Assembly (NCBI GenBank): GCA_039025395.1
Contig: JBCCOK010000027.1
Coordinates: 1-64,000 of the forward strand
Reading direction: 5' to 3'
DNA: 64,000 nucleotides
Origin: Hoeflea_A sp039025395
GTDB taxonomy: Bacteria > Pseudomonadota > Alphaproteobacteria > Rhizobiales > Rhizobiaceae
Part shown: positions 35,357 to 44,700 of the stretch, piece after piece
Layout: every line of letters starts with the position of its first letter
Position numbering within the stretch: the first letter of the stretch is position 1
Translations under genes and position numbers: made by a program
The notes under the pieces: model-generated
The model's database searches: none
What the model was told of the DNA's origin: nothing
Seen by the model: the letters and a program-made list of their open reading frames with translations, nothing else

Positions 35357-36616
35357 ATGACACGAAAATACATCACGGGACTGTTGTCGGCATCGACGCT
35401 GCTTGTAAGCGTCGGCCTTGCTCATGCGCAAGACGTGGAACTGACAATTGAAAGCTGGCGCAACGACGACCTCGAAATCTGGCAAACCAAGCTCATCCCG
35501 GCATTTGAAGCCTCACACCCCGGCATCAAAGTGAAGTTCACACCCTCGGCGCCGACCGAGTACAACGCGGCGCTCAACTCCAAGCTCGAAGCCGGGACTG
35601 CTGGTGATCTGATCACGTGCCGGCCTTTTGACGCCTCCCTCGCCCTTTATGAGGCAGGCCACCTCGCGCCGGTTACGGACCTGGAAGGCATTGGCAACTT
35701 CAGCGACGTGGCGAAATCCGCTTGGATCACGGACGACGGTTCAACGCCGTTCTGTGTTCCGATGGCTTCGGTGATCCACGGCTTCATTTACAACAAGGAT
35801 GCGTTCGAAGAGCTCGGACTTTCCGCCCCACAGACGGAAGCTGAATTCTTCGCAATGCTCGACAAGATCAAGGAAGATGGCAGCTATATCCCGATGGCGA
35901 TGGGTACCAATGACCAGTGGGAAGCAGCGACGATGGGCTACCAGAACATCGGACCCAATTACTGGAAAGGCGAGGACGGCCGCCTGGCGCTCATCAAGGG
36001 CGAGCAGAAACTGACGGATGAAAACTGGGTCAAACCTTACGAGGTGCTCGCACGCTGGAAGGACTATCTGGGCGACGGGTTTGAGGCGCAAACCTACCCC
36101 GACAGCCAGAACATGTTTACGCTTGGCCGGGCCGCCGTTTACCCCGCCGGTTCCTGGGAGATTTCCGGCTTCAACAATCTGGCGGATTTCGAAATGGGCG
36201 CTTTCCTGCCTCCGGTCGCCAATGACGGAGACGAGTGTTACATCTCGGACCATACGGACATTGCAATCGGCATGAATGCCAACACAGCCCATCCCGAAGC
36301 AGCGAAAACCTTCCTGAACTGGGTGTCATCGCCCGAGTTTGCGGAACTCTACGCCAATGCGCTGCCCGGCTTCTTCCCGCTTTCGAATGAACCGGTTGCA
36401 CTTGAGGATCCGCTTGCCCAGGAATTCATCTCGTGGCGTGAAAAGTGCAACTCGACGATCCGCTCGACATACCAGATCCTTTCGCGCGGAACGCCCAACC
36501 TCGAAAACGAGACCTGGAACGCTTCCGCCAATGTGATCCGCGGAACCGAGACCCCTGCTGACGCGGCTAAACGCCTGCAGGACGGTCTCGCCAGCTGGAA
36601 CGACATGCACAACTAG
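35357..36616 (+). CDS. Sugar ABC transporter substrate-binding protein (family 1)
   Basis: 419-residue extracellular solute-binding protein. The first ~25 residues form a signal peptide ending in AHAQ. The body matches carbohydrate-binding family 1 (GIKVKFTPSAPTEYNAALNSKLEAG region; TGYNK-like GFIYNKDAFEELGL). The ATG at 35357 is preceded by GGGAGACTGAA. The divergent GlcNAc kinase, NagA and SIS genes suggest N-acetylglucosamine or a small chitooligosaccharide as ligand (inference). Confidence 0.9.
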   Translation: MTRKYITGLLSASTLLVSVGLAHAQDVELTIESWRNDDLEIWQTKLIPAFEASHPGIKVKFTPSAPTEYNAALNSKLEAGTAGDLITCRPFDASLALYEAGHLAPVTDLEGIGNFSDVAKSAWITDDGSTPFCVPMASVIHGFIYNKDAFEELGLSAPQTEAEFFAMLDKIKEDGSYIPMAMGTNDQWEAATMGYQNIGPNYWKGEDGRLALIKGEQKLTDENWVKPYEVLARWKDYLGDGFEAQTYPDSQNMFTLGRAAVYPAGSWEISGFNNLADFEMGAFLPPVANDGDECYISDHTDIAIGMNANTAHPEAAKTFLNWVSSPEFAELYANALPGFFPLSNEPVALEDPLAQEFISWREKCNSTIRSTYQILSRGTPNLENETWNASANVIRGTETPADAAKRLQDGLASWNDMHN

Positions 36617-36627
36617 AATGGCGGGCT

Positions 36628-36650
36628 GGGCCGGAACAGCATTCCGGCCC
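36628..36650 (+). other. Hairpin after the binding-protein gene
   Basis: 9-bp perfect stem GGGCCGGAA / TTCCGGCCC with a 5-base loop, without a T-tract. It lies between the abundant binding protein and the first permease, a usual place for an mRNA-stabilising hairpin that gives higher receptor levels. Confidence 0.55.
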
Positions 36651-36678
36651 GGTTCCTATCCGAGTCAGGGGGACATTG

Positions 36679-37608
36679 ATGAGCACGCGCGTTCACAAGC
36701 GGCGGCCGGTGCGCTGGCACATTGCAGTCTTTCTGGCACCCGCTGTGCTTGTCTACACGGCAGTCATGATCCTTCCCCTGTTCGGAACGCTGCAACTGTC
36801 GCTGTTTCGGCAGGTCGATCAGCAACAGGTTTTTGTCGGCCTGGACAATTTCCGCACTTTGCTGGGTGATCCGCGTTGGTCCGATTCATTCTGGAACGCC
36901 TTTGGCAACAACACTTGGTTTTTCATTGTTCATATGCTGGTGCAAAATCCGCTTGGCATATTGTTTGCCGCCCTGCTCTCAAGCCCGAAGCTCCGTTTTT
37001 CAGTCTTCTACCGCACGGCCATTTTCGTACCGACGATCCTCTCCTTTGTTATTGTCGGATTTGCATGGAAGCTGATCCTGAGCCCGCTCTGGGGAATCGC
37101 GCCGGACATGCTTGATGCGGTTGGGCTCAAGAGCCTGTTTGCGCCGTGGCTCGGACGGCCTGAATATGCTCTGACCACACTCAGCCTTATTTCGGTCTGG
37201 CAGTTCATCGGCATTCCCATGATGCTGATCTACGCCGCATTGCTGTCGATCCCCGATGAGGTTTTGGAGGCAGCCGAATGCGACGGGGTGACTGGCATGT
37301 CGCAGTTCTGGAAGATCAAGCTGCCGCTGATCCTGCCGTCTATCGGCATCATCTCGATCCTGACTTTCGTCGGCAACTTCAACGCGTTCGATCTGATTTA
37401 CACGACCCAAGGCGCCCTTGCCGGCCCGAACTATGCGACGGACATTCTCGGCACCTTCCTCTATCGAACGTTTTTCGGCTTCCAACTGCAGATCGGCGAC
37501 CCCAATATGGGTTCGGCAATCGCTTCACTGATGTTCCTCATCATCCTCGCCGGTGTTTGCATCTATCTCTTCGGCATCCAGACGCGGCTGCGCCGCTATC
37601 AGTTCTGA
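36679..37608 (+). CDS. Sugar ABC transporter permease (MalF-type)
   Basis: 309-residue inner-membrane permease with about six helices. The cytoplasmic EAA loop is seen as EAAECDGVTGMSQFWKIKLPLILP (about 198-221). AGGGGGAC precedes the ATG at 36679. It pairs with the next permease to form the channel. Confidence 0.92.
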   Translation: MSTRVHKRRPVRWHIAVFLAPAVLVYTAVMILPLFGTLQLSLFRQVDQQQVFVGLDNFRTLLGDPRWSDSFWNAFGNNTWFFIVHMLVQNPLGILFAALLSSPKLRFSVFYRTAIFVPTILSFVIVGFAWKLILSPLWGIAPDMLDAVGLKSLFAPWLGRPEYALTTLSLISVWQFIGIPMMLIYAALLSIPDEVLEAAECDGVTGMSQFWKIKLPLILPSIGIISILTFVGNFNAFDLIYTTQGALAGPNYATDILGTFLYRTFFGFQLQIGDPNMGSAIASLMFLIILAGVCIYLFGIQTRLRRYQF

Positions 37609-37615
37609 GGCGGTA

Positions 37616-38455
37616 ATGGCCAAAGCAACCCATTCCATGACCCGATCCTTTGCAGCCCACGCCATTCTGGCGACCTACACGGTCATTGCGCTGTTTCCGG
37701 TTGTCGTTATCGTCATCAACTCGCTGAAATCGCGCCAGGCCATTTTCCGCTCACCGCTGTCGCTGCCCGATGCGGAGACATTCAGCCTGATCGGCTATGA
37801 AACGGTACTCGCCCAGGGCGACTTTCTCCTTTATTTCCAGAACAGCCTGATCGTCACTGTCCTTTCATTGTTTTTTGTACTGCTGTTCGGCGCAATGGCG
37901 GCATTTGCCCTGTCGGAATACCGGTTCCGCGGCAATACGCTGATGGGTCTTTACCTGGCGCTCGGCATCATGATCCCGATCCGTCTCGGGACCGTGGCGA
38001 TCCTTGAACTGATGGTCGCAGGCGGGCTAGTGAACACGCGAACGGCACTGATCCTCGTCTACACGGCGCAGGGTCTGCCGCTCGCGATCTTTATTCTCTC
38101 GGAGTTCATGCGCCAGCTTTCCGCCGATCTGAAAGACGCCGGACGCATCGACGGCCTTTCCGAATACAGGATTTTCCTGCGCCTTGTTCTGCCGCTGGTA
38201 CGCCCGGCAATGGCGACAGTGGCCGTGTTTACGATGATCCCGATCTGGAACGATCTGTGGTTTCCGCTCATCCTTGCACCGGCCGAGGAAACGAAGACGA
38301 TCACGCTTGGCGCACAGGTTTTCATTGGTCAGTTCGTCACCAACTGGAATGCCGTCCTTTCAGCACTGTCGCTTGCCATCCTGCCCGTTCTTGTTCTCTA
38401 CGTGATTTTTTCGCGTCAACTCATTCGCGGCATTACCGCAGGAGCCGTCAAATGA
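37616..38455 (+). CDS. Sugar ABC transporter permease (MalG-type)
   Basis: 279 residues. Six predicted helices, and the EAA loop near DAGRIDGLSEYRIFLRLVLPL. GAGGCGGTA precedes the ATG at 37616; an upstream frame to 37553 lies within the previous permease. Its stop overlaps the oxidoreductase start (ATGA). Confidence 0.92.
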   Translation: MAKATHSMTRSFAAHAILATYTVIALFPVVVIVINSLKSRQAIFRSPLSLPDAETFSLIGYETVLAQGDFLLYFQNSLIVTVLSLFFVLLFGAMAAFALSEYRFRGNTLMGLYLALGIMIPIRLGTVAILELMVAGGLVNTRTALILVYTAQGLPLAIFILSEFMRQLSADLKDAGRIDGLSEYRIFLRLVLPLVRPAMATVAVFTMIPIWNDLWFPLILAPAEETKTITLGAQVFIGQFVTNWNAVLSALSLAILPVLVLYVIFSRQLIRGITAGAVK

Positions 38456-39513
38456 CCGATACCCCTGTAAGCATCCTTGTCGCCGGTCTCGGCAATATGG
38501 GCCGCAGCCACGCGCTTGCCTATCATCACAATCCAGGCTTCACCATTGCTGGGCTCGTCAATCGCTCCAGCGTTTCCCTACCGGCAGAACTGAGCAGCTA
38601 TCGCGTCGATCCGTCCTTCAACGAAGCGGTCGATGCCCTCGCACCGGACGCTGTTTCCATCAATACCTACACCGACAGCCATGCCGCCTATGCGATCCAT
38701 GCCATGGAACGCGGCTGTCATGTGTTTGTCGAAAAACCCCTGGCGGCAACCGTCGAAGACGCGCGTCGCGTTGTCGATTGCGCCGTGGCCAACGGCCGCA
38801 AGCTTGTAGTCGGCTATATTCTGCGCCACCATCCGTCATGGCAGCATCTGATCGAGGTTTCGCGGGAACTTGGCGGCCCGTACGTGTTCCGGATGAATCT
38901 CAATCAACAGTCGAGCGGCGACACCTGGCATACCCATAAGCAACTGATGAAGTCGACTTCACCGATCGTCGATTGCGGCGTGCACTATGTCGACGTGATG
39001 TGCCAGATCGTCGACGCCAATCCGGTCGAGGTACGCGGAATGGGCCTGCGGCTGAGCGATGAGATCGCTGCGGACATGTACAATTACGGCCATCTCCAGG
39101 TGCTGTTCGAAGACGGTTCGATCGGCTGGTATGAAGTCGGCTGGGGGCCAATGATCTCGGAAACGGCTTTTTTCGTGAAAGACGTTCTGTCACCAAAGGG
39201 CTGTGTGTCCATCGTCATGTCCGATAGCGCAAAATCGGACGATATCGACACACATACGATGACCCAGAAGATCAGGATCCATCGCTCCGAAACAGGCGAA
39301 AATGGCGACTTCGTCCACGATGACGAAATGGTTTCGATGCAAGGCGAGCCGAACCATCAGGAATTGTGTGACCGCGAGCAGGCGTTTTTCTTGAAGGCCA
39401 TTAGACAGGACAGCGATCTCACGCGCCATATGGACGACGCGGTCAAGTCGCTCCATGTGTGCATTGCCGCCGATGAAAGTGTGCAAACCGGTAAGCCGGT
39501 CAGATTGGCGTAG
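38452..39513 (+). CDS. Gfo/Idh/MocA-family oxidoreductase
   Basis: 353 residues. N-terminal Rossmann domain (GLGNMGRSHALAYH, about 12-25) with the EKPLAAT motif (about 100-106) and a C-terminal alpha/beta domain with DCGVHYVDVMC. NAD(P)-linked sugar or inositol dehydrogenase fold. It is encoded inside the ABC operon, between the second permease and the ATPase, so it probably acts on the imported sugar or derivative, which implies a substrate beyond plain GlcNAc. AGGAGCCGTC lies ahead of the ATG at 38452. Confidence 0.87.
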   Translation: MTDTPVSILVAGLGNMGRSHALAYHHNPGFTIAGLVNRSSVSLPAELSSYRVDPSFNEAVDALAPDAVSINTYTDSHAAYAIHAMERGCHVFVEKPLAATVEDARRVVDCAVANGRKLVVGYILRHHPSWQHLIEVSRELGGPYVFRMNLNQQSSGDTWHTHKQLMKSTSPIVDCGVHYVDVMCQIVDANPVEVRGMGLRLSDEIAADMYNYGHLQVLFEDGSIGWYEVGWGPMISETAFFVKDVLSPKGCVSIVMSDSAKSDDIDTHTMTQKIRIHRSETGENGDFVHDDEMVSMQGEPNHQELCDREQAFFLKAIRQDSDLTRHMDDAVKSLHVCIAADESVQTGKPVRLA

Positions 39514-39570
39514 CGGTGGAGATCGCCATCAGCCGATTGCGCGAAACGCAACGAAGACAGGGTTACTGAG

Positions 39571-40575
39571 TTGGGCTCACTCGTCCTAGAAAATATCCGT
39601 AAATCCTTCGGGACCGTCGAAGTGCTCAAAGGAATCAGCCTCGCGGTCGAGGACGGCGAATTTGTGATCTTTGTCGGGCCTTCGGGTTGCGGAAAATCCA
39701 CGCTGCTGCGCGTTATAGCCGGGCTTGAGGATGCAACGGAAGGGTCGGTCAGCATCGACGACCAGCCTGTCGGGCATCTGCCACCATCAAAGCGCGGTAT
39801 CGCAATGGTGTTCCAGACCTATGCGCTGTATCCGCACCTCACAGTGCGAAAGAACATGGCGCTCGGTATCAAACAGGCCGGACAGCCAGCCGATCAGGTC
39901 GCAAGCCGCATAGACGGCGCCTCGAAAATGCTGTCGCTCGAAGAGTATCTTGATCGGTATCCCGCCGAATTGTCCGGCGGTCAGCGCCAGCGTGTTGCCA
40001 TCGGTCGCGCGGTCGTTCGCGAGCCGAAGCTGTTTTTGTTCGACGAGCCGCTTTCAAATCTGGACGCGGCGCTGCGCGTCAACACCCGTCTGGAAATCGC
40101 CCGCCTCCACCATGATCTCAAGGCAACAATGATCTATGTGACGCATGACCAGGTGGAAGCGATGACGCTTGCTGACAGGATCGTGGTTCTCAACAACGGC
40201 ATTGTCGAACAGATCGGCACACCGATGGAGCTCTACAACAATCCGGCCAATCTGTTCGTCGCCGGATTCATCGGTTCCCCGCAGATGAACTTCATCAATG
40301 GCGACAAGCTGGATGACAGCGATGCCGCGACCGTTGGAATCCGCCCCGAACACATCACTGTCAACCGCCAGCAGGGCCGCTGGAGCGGTAAGGTTCTGCA
40401 TGCTGAACATCTGGGCGCTGATACGATCCTCTATATGCAATCCGACGCGATCGGCATGCTGACTGTTCGCCTTTTCGGTCAGCATGAGTTTGATGCCGAT
40501 GACAGGCTCTTCGCGACACCGGACGAAAATCGCCTGTTCGCCTTCGATCGCGAAGGTCGGTCAATGCAGACCTGA
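39571..40575 (+). CDS. Sugar ABC transporter ATPase (UgpC/MsmK-type)
   Basis: 334 residues with Walker A GPSGCGKST, signature LSGGQRQRVAIGRA, Walker B LFLFDEPLSNLDA, H-loop THDQVEA, and a C-terminal TOBE-like region (about 240-330). The start is TTG at 39571 (MGSLVLENIRKSFG), with AGGG upstream. Energises the importer formed by the two permeases. Last gene of this operon. Confidence 0.92.
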   Translation: MGSLVLENIRKSFGTVEVLKGISLAVEDGEFVIFVGPSGCGKSTLLRVIAGLEDATEGSVSIDDQPVGHLPPSKRGIAMVFQTYALYPHLTVRKNMALGIKQAGQPADQVASRIDGASKMLSLEEYLDRYPAELSGGQRQRVAIGRAVVREPKLFLFDEPLSNLDAALRVNTRLEIARLHHDLKATMIYVTHDQVEAMTLADRIVVLNNGIVEQIGTPMELYNNPANLFVAGFIGSPQMNFINGDKLDDSDAATVGIRPEHITVNRQQGRWSGKVLHAEHLGADTILYMQSDAIGMLTVRLFGQHEFDADDRLFATPDENRLFAFDREGRSMQT

Positions 40576-40592
40576 TCAAGCAAAAAACAAAA

Positions 40593-40622
40593 TTGACATC
40601 AATATTTTCATGTTTTACGTTA
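40593..40622 (+). promoter_or_regulatory. Candidate sigma-70-like promoter for the DUF2975 gene
   Basis: A perfect TTGACA (40593-40598) is followed after 17 bases by TACGTT, a weak -10, in a locally AT-rich stretch ahead of the ATG at 40629. If correct, the transcript would have almost no leader. Confidence 0.4.
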
Positions 40623-40628
40623 AATTAA

Positions 40629-41213
40629 ATGAATGAAACATGGATGATTCGTATGCCATCAGGTTCCACCCACAGCCGTCGCAATGCAACACACCAAATC
40701 CAGCGGCTGGCGCGCAATCTCGCCACATTGACTGCGGTCGGCATGATACTGTTGCCGCTGACGATAGCGGCCGTGTGGATCTTCCCGCAATGGCTCTCGG
40801 TGATGCCGACCATCGGCGCAGTCAGTGTTGATTTGACCGAGACGAGTCTTCTGGCCCGGATCCTCGCACTCGCAACGCAGCTGATTGGAGTTTCGATTCT
40901 GATTTACGGTCTGGCCGGCCTGCGCCAGACATTTCACGAAAGCGCACGCGGCTACTGGTTCTCAGCACGTTCGATTGCGGGCTTTCGTCGATTTGCCTGG
41001 GTCAGTCTTGCTATGGTTTTTGTCGGCGTTTTCCAGAATGCGGTTCTGACTGCCGTCGTGTCGGCCGGAACGCCCGGCATGCCAAATCAGATGAGCATCA
41101 GCTTCGGCTCTGCGGATCTCGCAAAACTGTTCAGCGCATTGCTGTTTGTGTTTGTCGCCCAGATCTTTGTCGCCGGCAAAGCGATCGATGACGAAAATGC
41201 CTCGTTTATTTGA
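40629..41213 (+). CDS. DUF2975 membrane protein
   Basis: 194 residues with four hydrophobic segments (about 33-55, 75-98, 118-140, 165-188), matching the DUF2975 pattern. Function is unknown. It is followed after 9 bp by a small HTH protein; DUF2975 genes often occur with such YozG-like regulators, so the pair is a unit, perhaps a membrane-linked regulatory module. Confidence 0.8.
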   Translation: MNETWMIRMPSGSTHSRRNATHQIQRLARNLATLTAVGMILLPLTIAAVWIFPQWLSVMPTIGAVSVDLTETSLLARILALATQLIGVSILIYGLAGLRQTFHESARGYWFSARSIAGFRRFAWVSLAMVFVGVFQNAVLTAVVSAGTPGMPNQMSISFGSADLAKLFSALLFVFVAQIFVAGKAIDDENASFI

Positions 41214-41222
41214 AGCTGAACG

Positions 41223-41435
41223 ATGAAGATTATTGTCAACCTCGACGTGATGCTTGCCAAGCGCAAGATGAAGCTGAAAGAGCTAGCCGCTGCCATTTCC
41301 ATCAGTGAGCAGAACGTGTCGCTGATCAAGACTGCCAAGGTTAAGGGGATCCGTTTCGAAACCCTTGCCAAAATCTGCGACGTTCTCGAATGCCAGCCAG
41401 GCGATATCCTCGAGTTTAGCCGTTGTGCGGAGTAG
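41223..41435 (+). CDS. Small XRE/YozG-like HTH regulator
   Basis: 70-residue single-domain Cro/C1-type helix-turn-helix protein (KMKLKELAAAISISEQNVSLIK, about 15-36, then GIRFETLAKICDVLECQPGDILEF). The YozG-like group is typically paired with DUF2975 membrane proteins. Probably regulates the pair's own promoter. Confidence 0.85.
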   Translation: MKIIVNLDVMLAKRKMKLKELAAAISISEQNVSLIKTAKVKGIRFETLAKICDVLECQPGDILEFSRCAE

Positions 41436-41483
41436 CCGCACGCTGGCGCAAATGGCTCAAGGCTTTCTGACGATAAGACCCGG

Positions 41484-41879
41484 TCAGTCATCCGGGATGA
41501 TGGCGGTCGCCTCGATCTCCACCTTCGCGCGGTCCTCGATAAGAGCGGTAACCTGAACCACGGCCATTGCCGGAAAGTGCCGTCCGATAACGCGGCGATA
41601 GGCCTCGCCGAGTTCGCGCGGACGGGCCAAGTATTCCTGCTTGTCCGTAATGTACCACGTGAGACGTACCAGGTTTTCAGGCGAGGCACCGGCTTCTTTG
41701 AGCACGTCGACAATATTGACAAATGTTTGCTCGCACTGACCGACAAAGTCATCGGTTTCGAACACCTGGTCCTTGTTCCAGCCAACAAGCCCACCTGTTA
41801 CGACAATCTCACCGCGCGCCTGAACGCCATTGGCGTAGCCCTTCGCAGGCTTCCAGCCCTCCGGATTCAGTATTTTCAT
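41484..41879 (-). CDS. RidA-family protein
   Basis: 131-residue YjgF/YER057c/RidA fold protein. Family members hydrolyse reactive enamines or imines; subfamilies in aromatic-acid clusters may act on deaminated CoA intermediates. ENLVRLTWYITDKQEY and RAKVEIEATAI match the fold, but the catalytic Arg of true RidA (usually in an R-x-E/Q context around the trimer pocket) is not obvious, so it may be a non-archetypal member. Last gene of the SDR-to-RidA operon, 21 bp after the ligase. Confidence 0.82.
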   Translation of the reverse strand: MKILNPEGWKPAKGYANGVQARGEIVVTGGLVGWNKDQVFETDDFVGQCEQTFVNIVDVLKEAGASPENLVRLTWYITDKQEYLARPRELGEAYRRVIGRHFPAMAVVQVTALIEDRAKVEIEATAIIPDD

Positions 41880-41900
41880 GCCGCCATTCTCCCCCTTGGC

Positions 41901-43532
41901 TCAGCCGCCGCTCCGCAGTCTGAAACGCTGCACCTTCCCGGTCTGTGTCTTTGGCAGACCGTCGATGAATTTGATTGACCTTGGATACTTGTAGGGCGCA
42001 ATGGTGGCCTTGACGTAATCCTGCAGACGTTTGACCGTATCCGCATTCGCCTCGACACCTTGATTGAGCACGATATGCGCTTCAACGATTTGCCCCCTCT
42101 CCTCGTCCGCGACGCCGATCACCCCGCATTCGGAAACGTCGGCGTGGGCAAGCAGTGCGGCCTCGACCTCGGGGCCCGCAATGTTGTAACCCGACGAAAT
42201 AATCATGTCGTCGGCACGCGCCACGAAGTGGAAGATGCCTGCTTCGTCCTGCATGAACGCGTCACCTGTGATGTTCCAGCCATCGACGACATATTCCGCC
42301 TGCCTCTCGTCGTTGAGATAGCGACAGCCGGTCGGTCCGCGCACCGCAAGCCGCCCGGGTTCTCCACGCGGCTTTTCCTTCATATCATCGTCAACGACCA
42401 TCGCGCGGTAGCCGGTAACAGGCGTTCCCGTTGCTGCGGGCTGCGAATGGCCGAGCCGGTTGGAAATGAAGATATGCAGCATTTCCGTTGCACCGATACC
42501 GTCGAGCAGCGGTTTGCCGGTTTTTTCCATCCATGCATCGTAGACAGGCGCCGGCAGCGTTTCGCCCGCTGATACAGCCACGCGCAGGGATGAAAGGTCC
42601 GCGCCTTCATCCATGGCTGCAAGCATTGCCCTGTAGGCCGTTGGCGCTGTGAAACAGATCGTCGCTCCATAGGTCTGGATGATGTCGACCATATTGGGCG
42701 GCGTTGCCTCCTCAAGCAGCGTCGCCGCAGCGCCAAACCGCAGCGGAAAGATCGCCAACCCGCCAAGACCGAACGTGAAGGCGAGCGGTGGCGAACCAAC
42801 AAAGACATCATCGGGAGTAACGCCCAGAACCTCGCTTGCATAGCCATCGGCGATGACCAGCAAATCGCGATGGAAATGCATGGTCGCTTTCGGCTCTCCG
42901 GTGGTGCCCGACGTGAAGCCCAGAAGCGCGACATCGTCACGGCCGGTATCGATTGCCTTGAAGAGAACCGGCTTGTTAAGGGCGATACGGTCAAGTTCGG
43001 CGTCGTGATTGGCGGTGCCATCGAAGCCGACCACCTTTTCCAGAAACTTGCTGTCCTTGGCGCAATGGGTCAGTTCATCCATCAGGCGGGTGTCGCAAAG
43101 AGCCAGCGAAATCTCCGCCTTGTCGACGATTTTGGAAAGCTCGGCAGCGCGCAGCATGGGCATGGTATTGACCACCACCGCGCCGGCTTTTGTCGCCGCA
43201 AGCCAACAGGCAACCATGGCCGGATTGTTGGCCGAGCGGATCAGCACTCGGTTGCCGGGCTGAACACCGTAGTCTTCGACCAGCGCATGGGCGATACGGT
43301 TCGTCCAATCTGCCAATTCCTTGTAGGTCCGCCTACGGCCGTTGCCGATCAGGGCCGTATGGTCGGCAAATCCCTTCTCGACCATCACATCCGTCAGTTC
43401 GACGCCCGCATTCAGTCTGTCCGGATAATCGAAGCGCGACATATCCAGTTCAGGCCAGCTTTCCATTGGCGGCAGATTATCCCGCGAGAATGTGTCGGTA
43501 TGGGCCGACGGGCCGAGATTGGGCTGTGTCAT
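41901..43532 (-). CDS. AMP-dependent acyl-CoA ligase, benzoate/2-aminobenzoate-CoA-ligase-like
   Basis: 543-residue ANL-superfamily ligase. P-loop LGFTSGTTGEPKATMHF (about 208-224), the A8 hinge region ITGDAFMQDEAGIFHFVARADDMIISSGYNIAGPEVE, and the adenylating Lys in PKTQTGKVQRF near the C-terminus. The overall pattern is closest to benzoate-CoA or 2-aminobenzoate-CoA ligases, activating an aromatic acid as its CoA ester. The start overlaps the acyl-CoA dehydrogenase stop. Substrate is inferred only. Confidence 0.85.
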   Translation of the reverse strand: MTQPNLGPSAHTDTFSRDNLPPMESWPELDMSRFDYPDRLNAGVELTDVMVEKGFADHTALIGNGRRRTYKELADWTNRIAHALVEDYGVQPGNRVLIRSANNPAMVACWLAATKAGAVVVNTMPMLRAAELSKIVDKAEISLALCDTRLMDELTHCAKDSKFLEKVVGFDGTANHDAELDRIALNKPVLFKAIDTGRDDVALLGFTSGTTGEPKATMHFHRDLLVIADGYASEVLGVTPDDVFVGSPPLAFTFGLGGLAIFPLRFGAAATLLEEATPPNMVDIIQTYGATICFTAPTAYRAMLAAMDEGADLSSLRVAVSAGETLPAPVYDAWMEKTGKPLLDGIGATEMLHIFISNRLGHSQPAATGTPVTGYRAMVVDDDMKEKPRGEPGRLAVRGPTGCRYLNDERQAEYVVDGWNITGDAFMQDEAGIFHFVARADDMIISSGYNIAGPEVEAALLAHADVSECGVIGVADEERGQIVEAHIVLNQGVEANADTVKRLQDYVKATIAPYKYPRSIKFIDGLPKTQTGKVQRFRLRSGG

Positions 43533-44698
43533 AACTTAGCTCCGGCAGAGGCCAATGCCTGTCTGGCAATGACAATTTTCTGAACGTCCGATGCGCCCTC
43601 GTAAATACGCAAAGCCCGGATGTCGCGGTAAAGGCTCTCAACGATGTGGCCGCTGCGTACGCCATCGCCACCGTGGATCTGCACCGCCTTGTCGATAACC
43701 TCCTGGGCCTTGTCCGTGGCATACAACTTTGCCATGGCGGCCTCCCGCGTGACCCGCACTGCGCCCATATCCTTGGTCCATGCCGCCCGGTAAATCAGCA
43801 ATGCCGCGGCATCGACATCAAGCGCCATATCGGCGATATGGCCCTGTACCATCTGGAGATCGGCAAGCGGTGCACCGAAGAGTTCGCGGCTGGCCGCCCT
43901 CTTGACCGTTTCGTCGAGCGCGCGTCGCGCAAAGCCTAGAGCAGCGGCACCAACGGTAGACCGGAATACGTCAAGAACGGACATTGCGATGCGAAAACCA
44001 CTGCCAGGCTCGCCGATAACGGAACTGGCCGGAATCCGGCAATCCTCAAAGGAGAGCCGCGCCAACGGATGCGGCGCGATGACGTCGATCCGTTCGGCAA
44101 TGTTGAGCCCCGGCGTTTCTGCCGGAACGACGAAGGCGGTTATGCCCTTTGCACCCGGCGCTTCGCCTGTGCGGGCAAAGACCGTGTAAACGTCTGCAAT
44201 GCCGCCGTTCGAAATCCATGTTTTTTCGCCGTTGAGCACAAACGCGTCGCCGTCGCGCACTGCCGACATTTCCATGTTGGCAACATCCGAACCGGAGCGT
44301 GGTTCCGAAAGGGCAAAGGCAGAGAGAGCTTCGCCGCGCCGCGTAAGCGTCAACCAATCATGTTGTTGCGCGGGCGTACCGAAAAGCGATAGCGCTCCGG
44401 TCCCAAGGCCCTGCATCGCAAAGGCGAAATCCGCAAGGCCATCATGGCGTGCCAGGATCTCGCGCGTCATGCACAAGGTCCGCACGTCGAGTTGCGACTG
44501 CGGATTGGCCGGATCGACTGCAGACGAATCGAGAAAGCCCGCCTCACCGAGACGCGATGCGATGCGACGACAACTGGCGTCGATGTCGCCATGGTCAATG
44601 TCAGTCAGATGGGTCTGAACCCAAGCATCGAACTCTTCGTAATAGGCACGGTGTCCGTCTTCAAAGAACGGCCATCCGAGGAAACTGCGATCCGCCAT
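43529..44698 (-). CDS. Acyl-CoA dehydrogenase
   Basis: 389-residue flavoprotein of the acyl-CoA dehydrogenase family. FALSEPRSGSDVANMEM and WISNGGIADVYTVFART are FAD-binding, and RDIRALRIYEGASDVQKIVIARQ carries the usual catalytic Glu position near the C-terminus. Two bp downstream of the enoyl-CoA hydratase gene. Probably oxidises an alicyclic or aliphatic CoA intermediate of the cluster's pathway. Confidence 0.9.
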   Translation of the reverse strand: MADRSFLGWPFFEDGHRAYYEEFDAWVQTHLTDIDHGDIDASCRRIASRLGEAGFLDSSAVDPANPQSQLDVRTLCMTREILARHDGLADFAFAMQGLGTGALSLFGTPAQQHDWLTLTRRGEALSAFALSEPRSGSDVANMEMSAVRDGDAFVLNGEKTWISNGGIADVYTVFARTGEAPGAKGITAFVVPAETPGLNIAERIDVIAPHPLARLSFEDCRIPASSVIGEPGSGFRIAMSVLDVFRSTVGAAALGFARRALDETVKRAASRELFGAPLADLQMVQGHIADMALDVDAAALLIYRAAWTKDMGAVRVTREAAMAKLYATDKAQEVIDKAVQIHGGDGVRSGHIVESLYRDIRALRIYEGASDVQKIVIARQALASAGAKL

Positions 44699-44700
44699 GT

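Noticed and set aside
36628..36650. Rho-independent terminator after the sugar-binding protein
   Set aside because: Stem is strong but no T-tract follows, and the permease genes continue in the operon; retained only as a stability hairpin.
38257..38451. Extension of the Gfo/Idh gene into the upstream permease
   Set aside because: The Rossmann motif begins just after the ATG at 38452, which overlaps the permease stop and has its own ribosome site.
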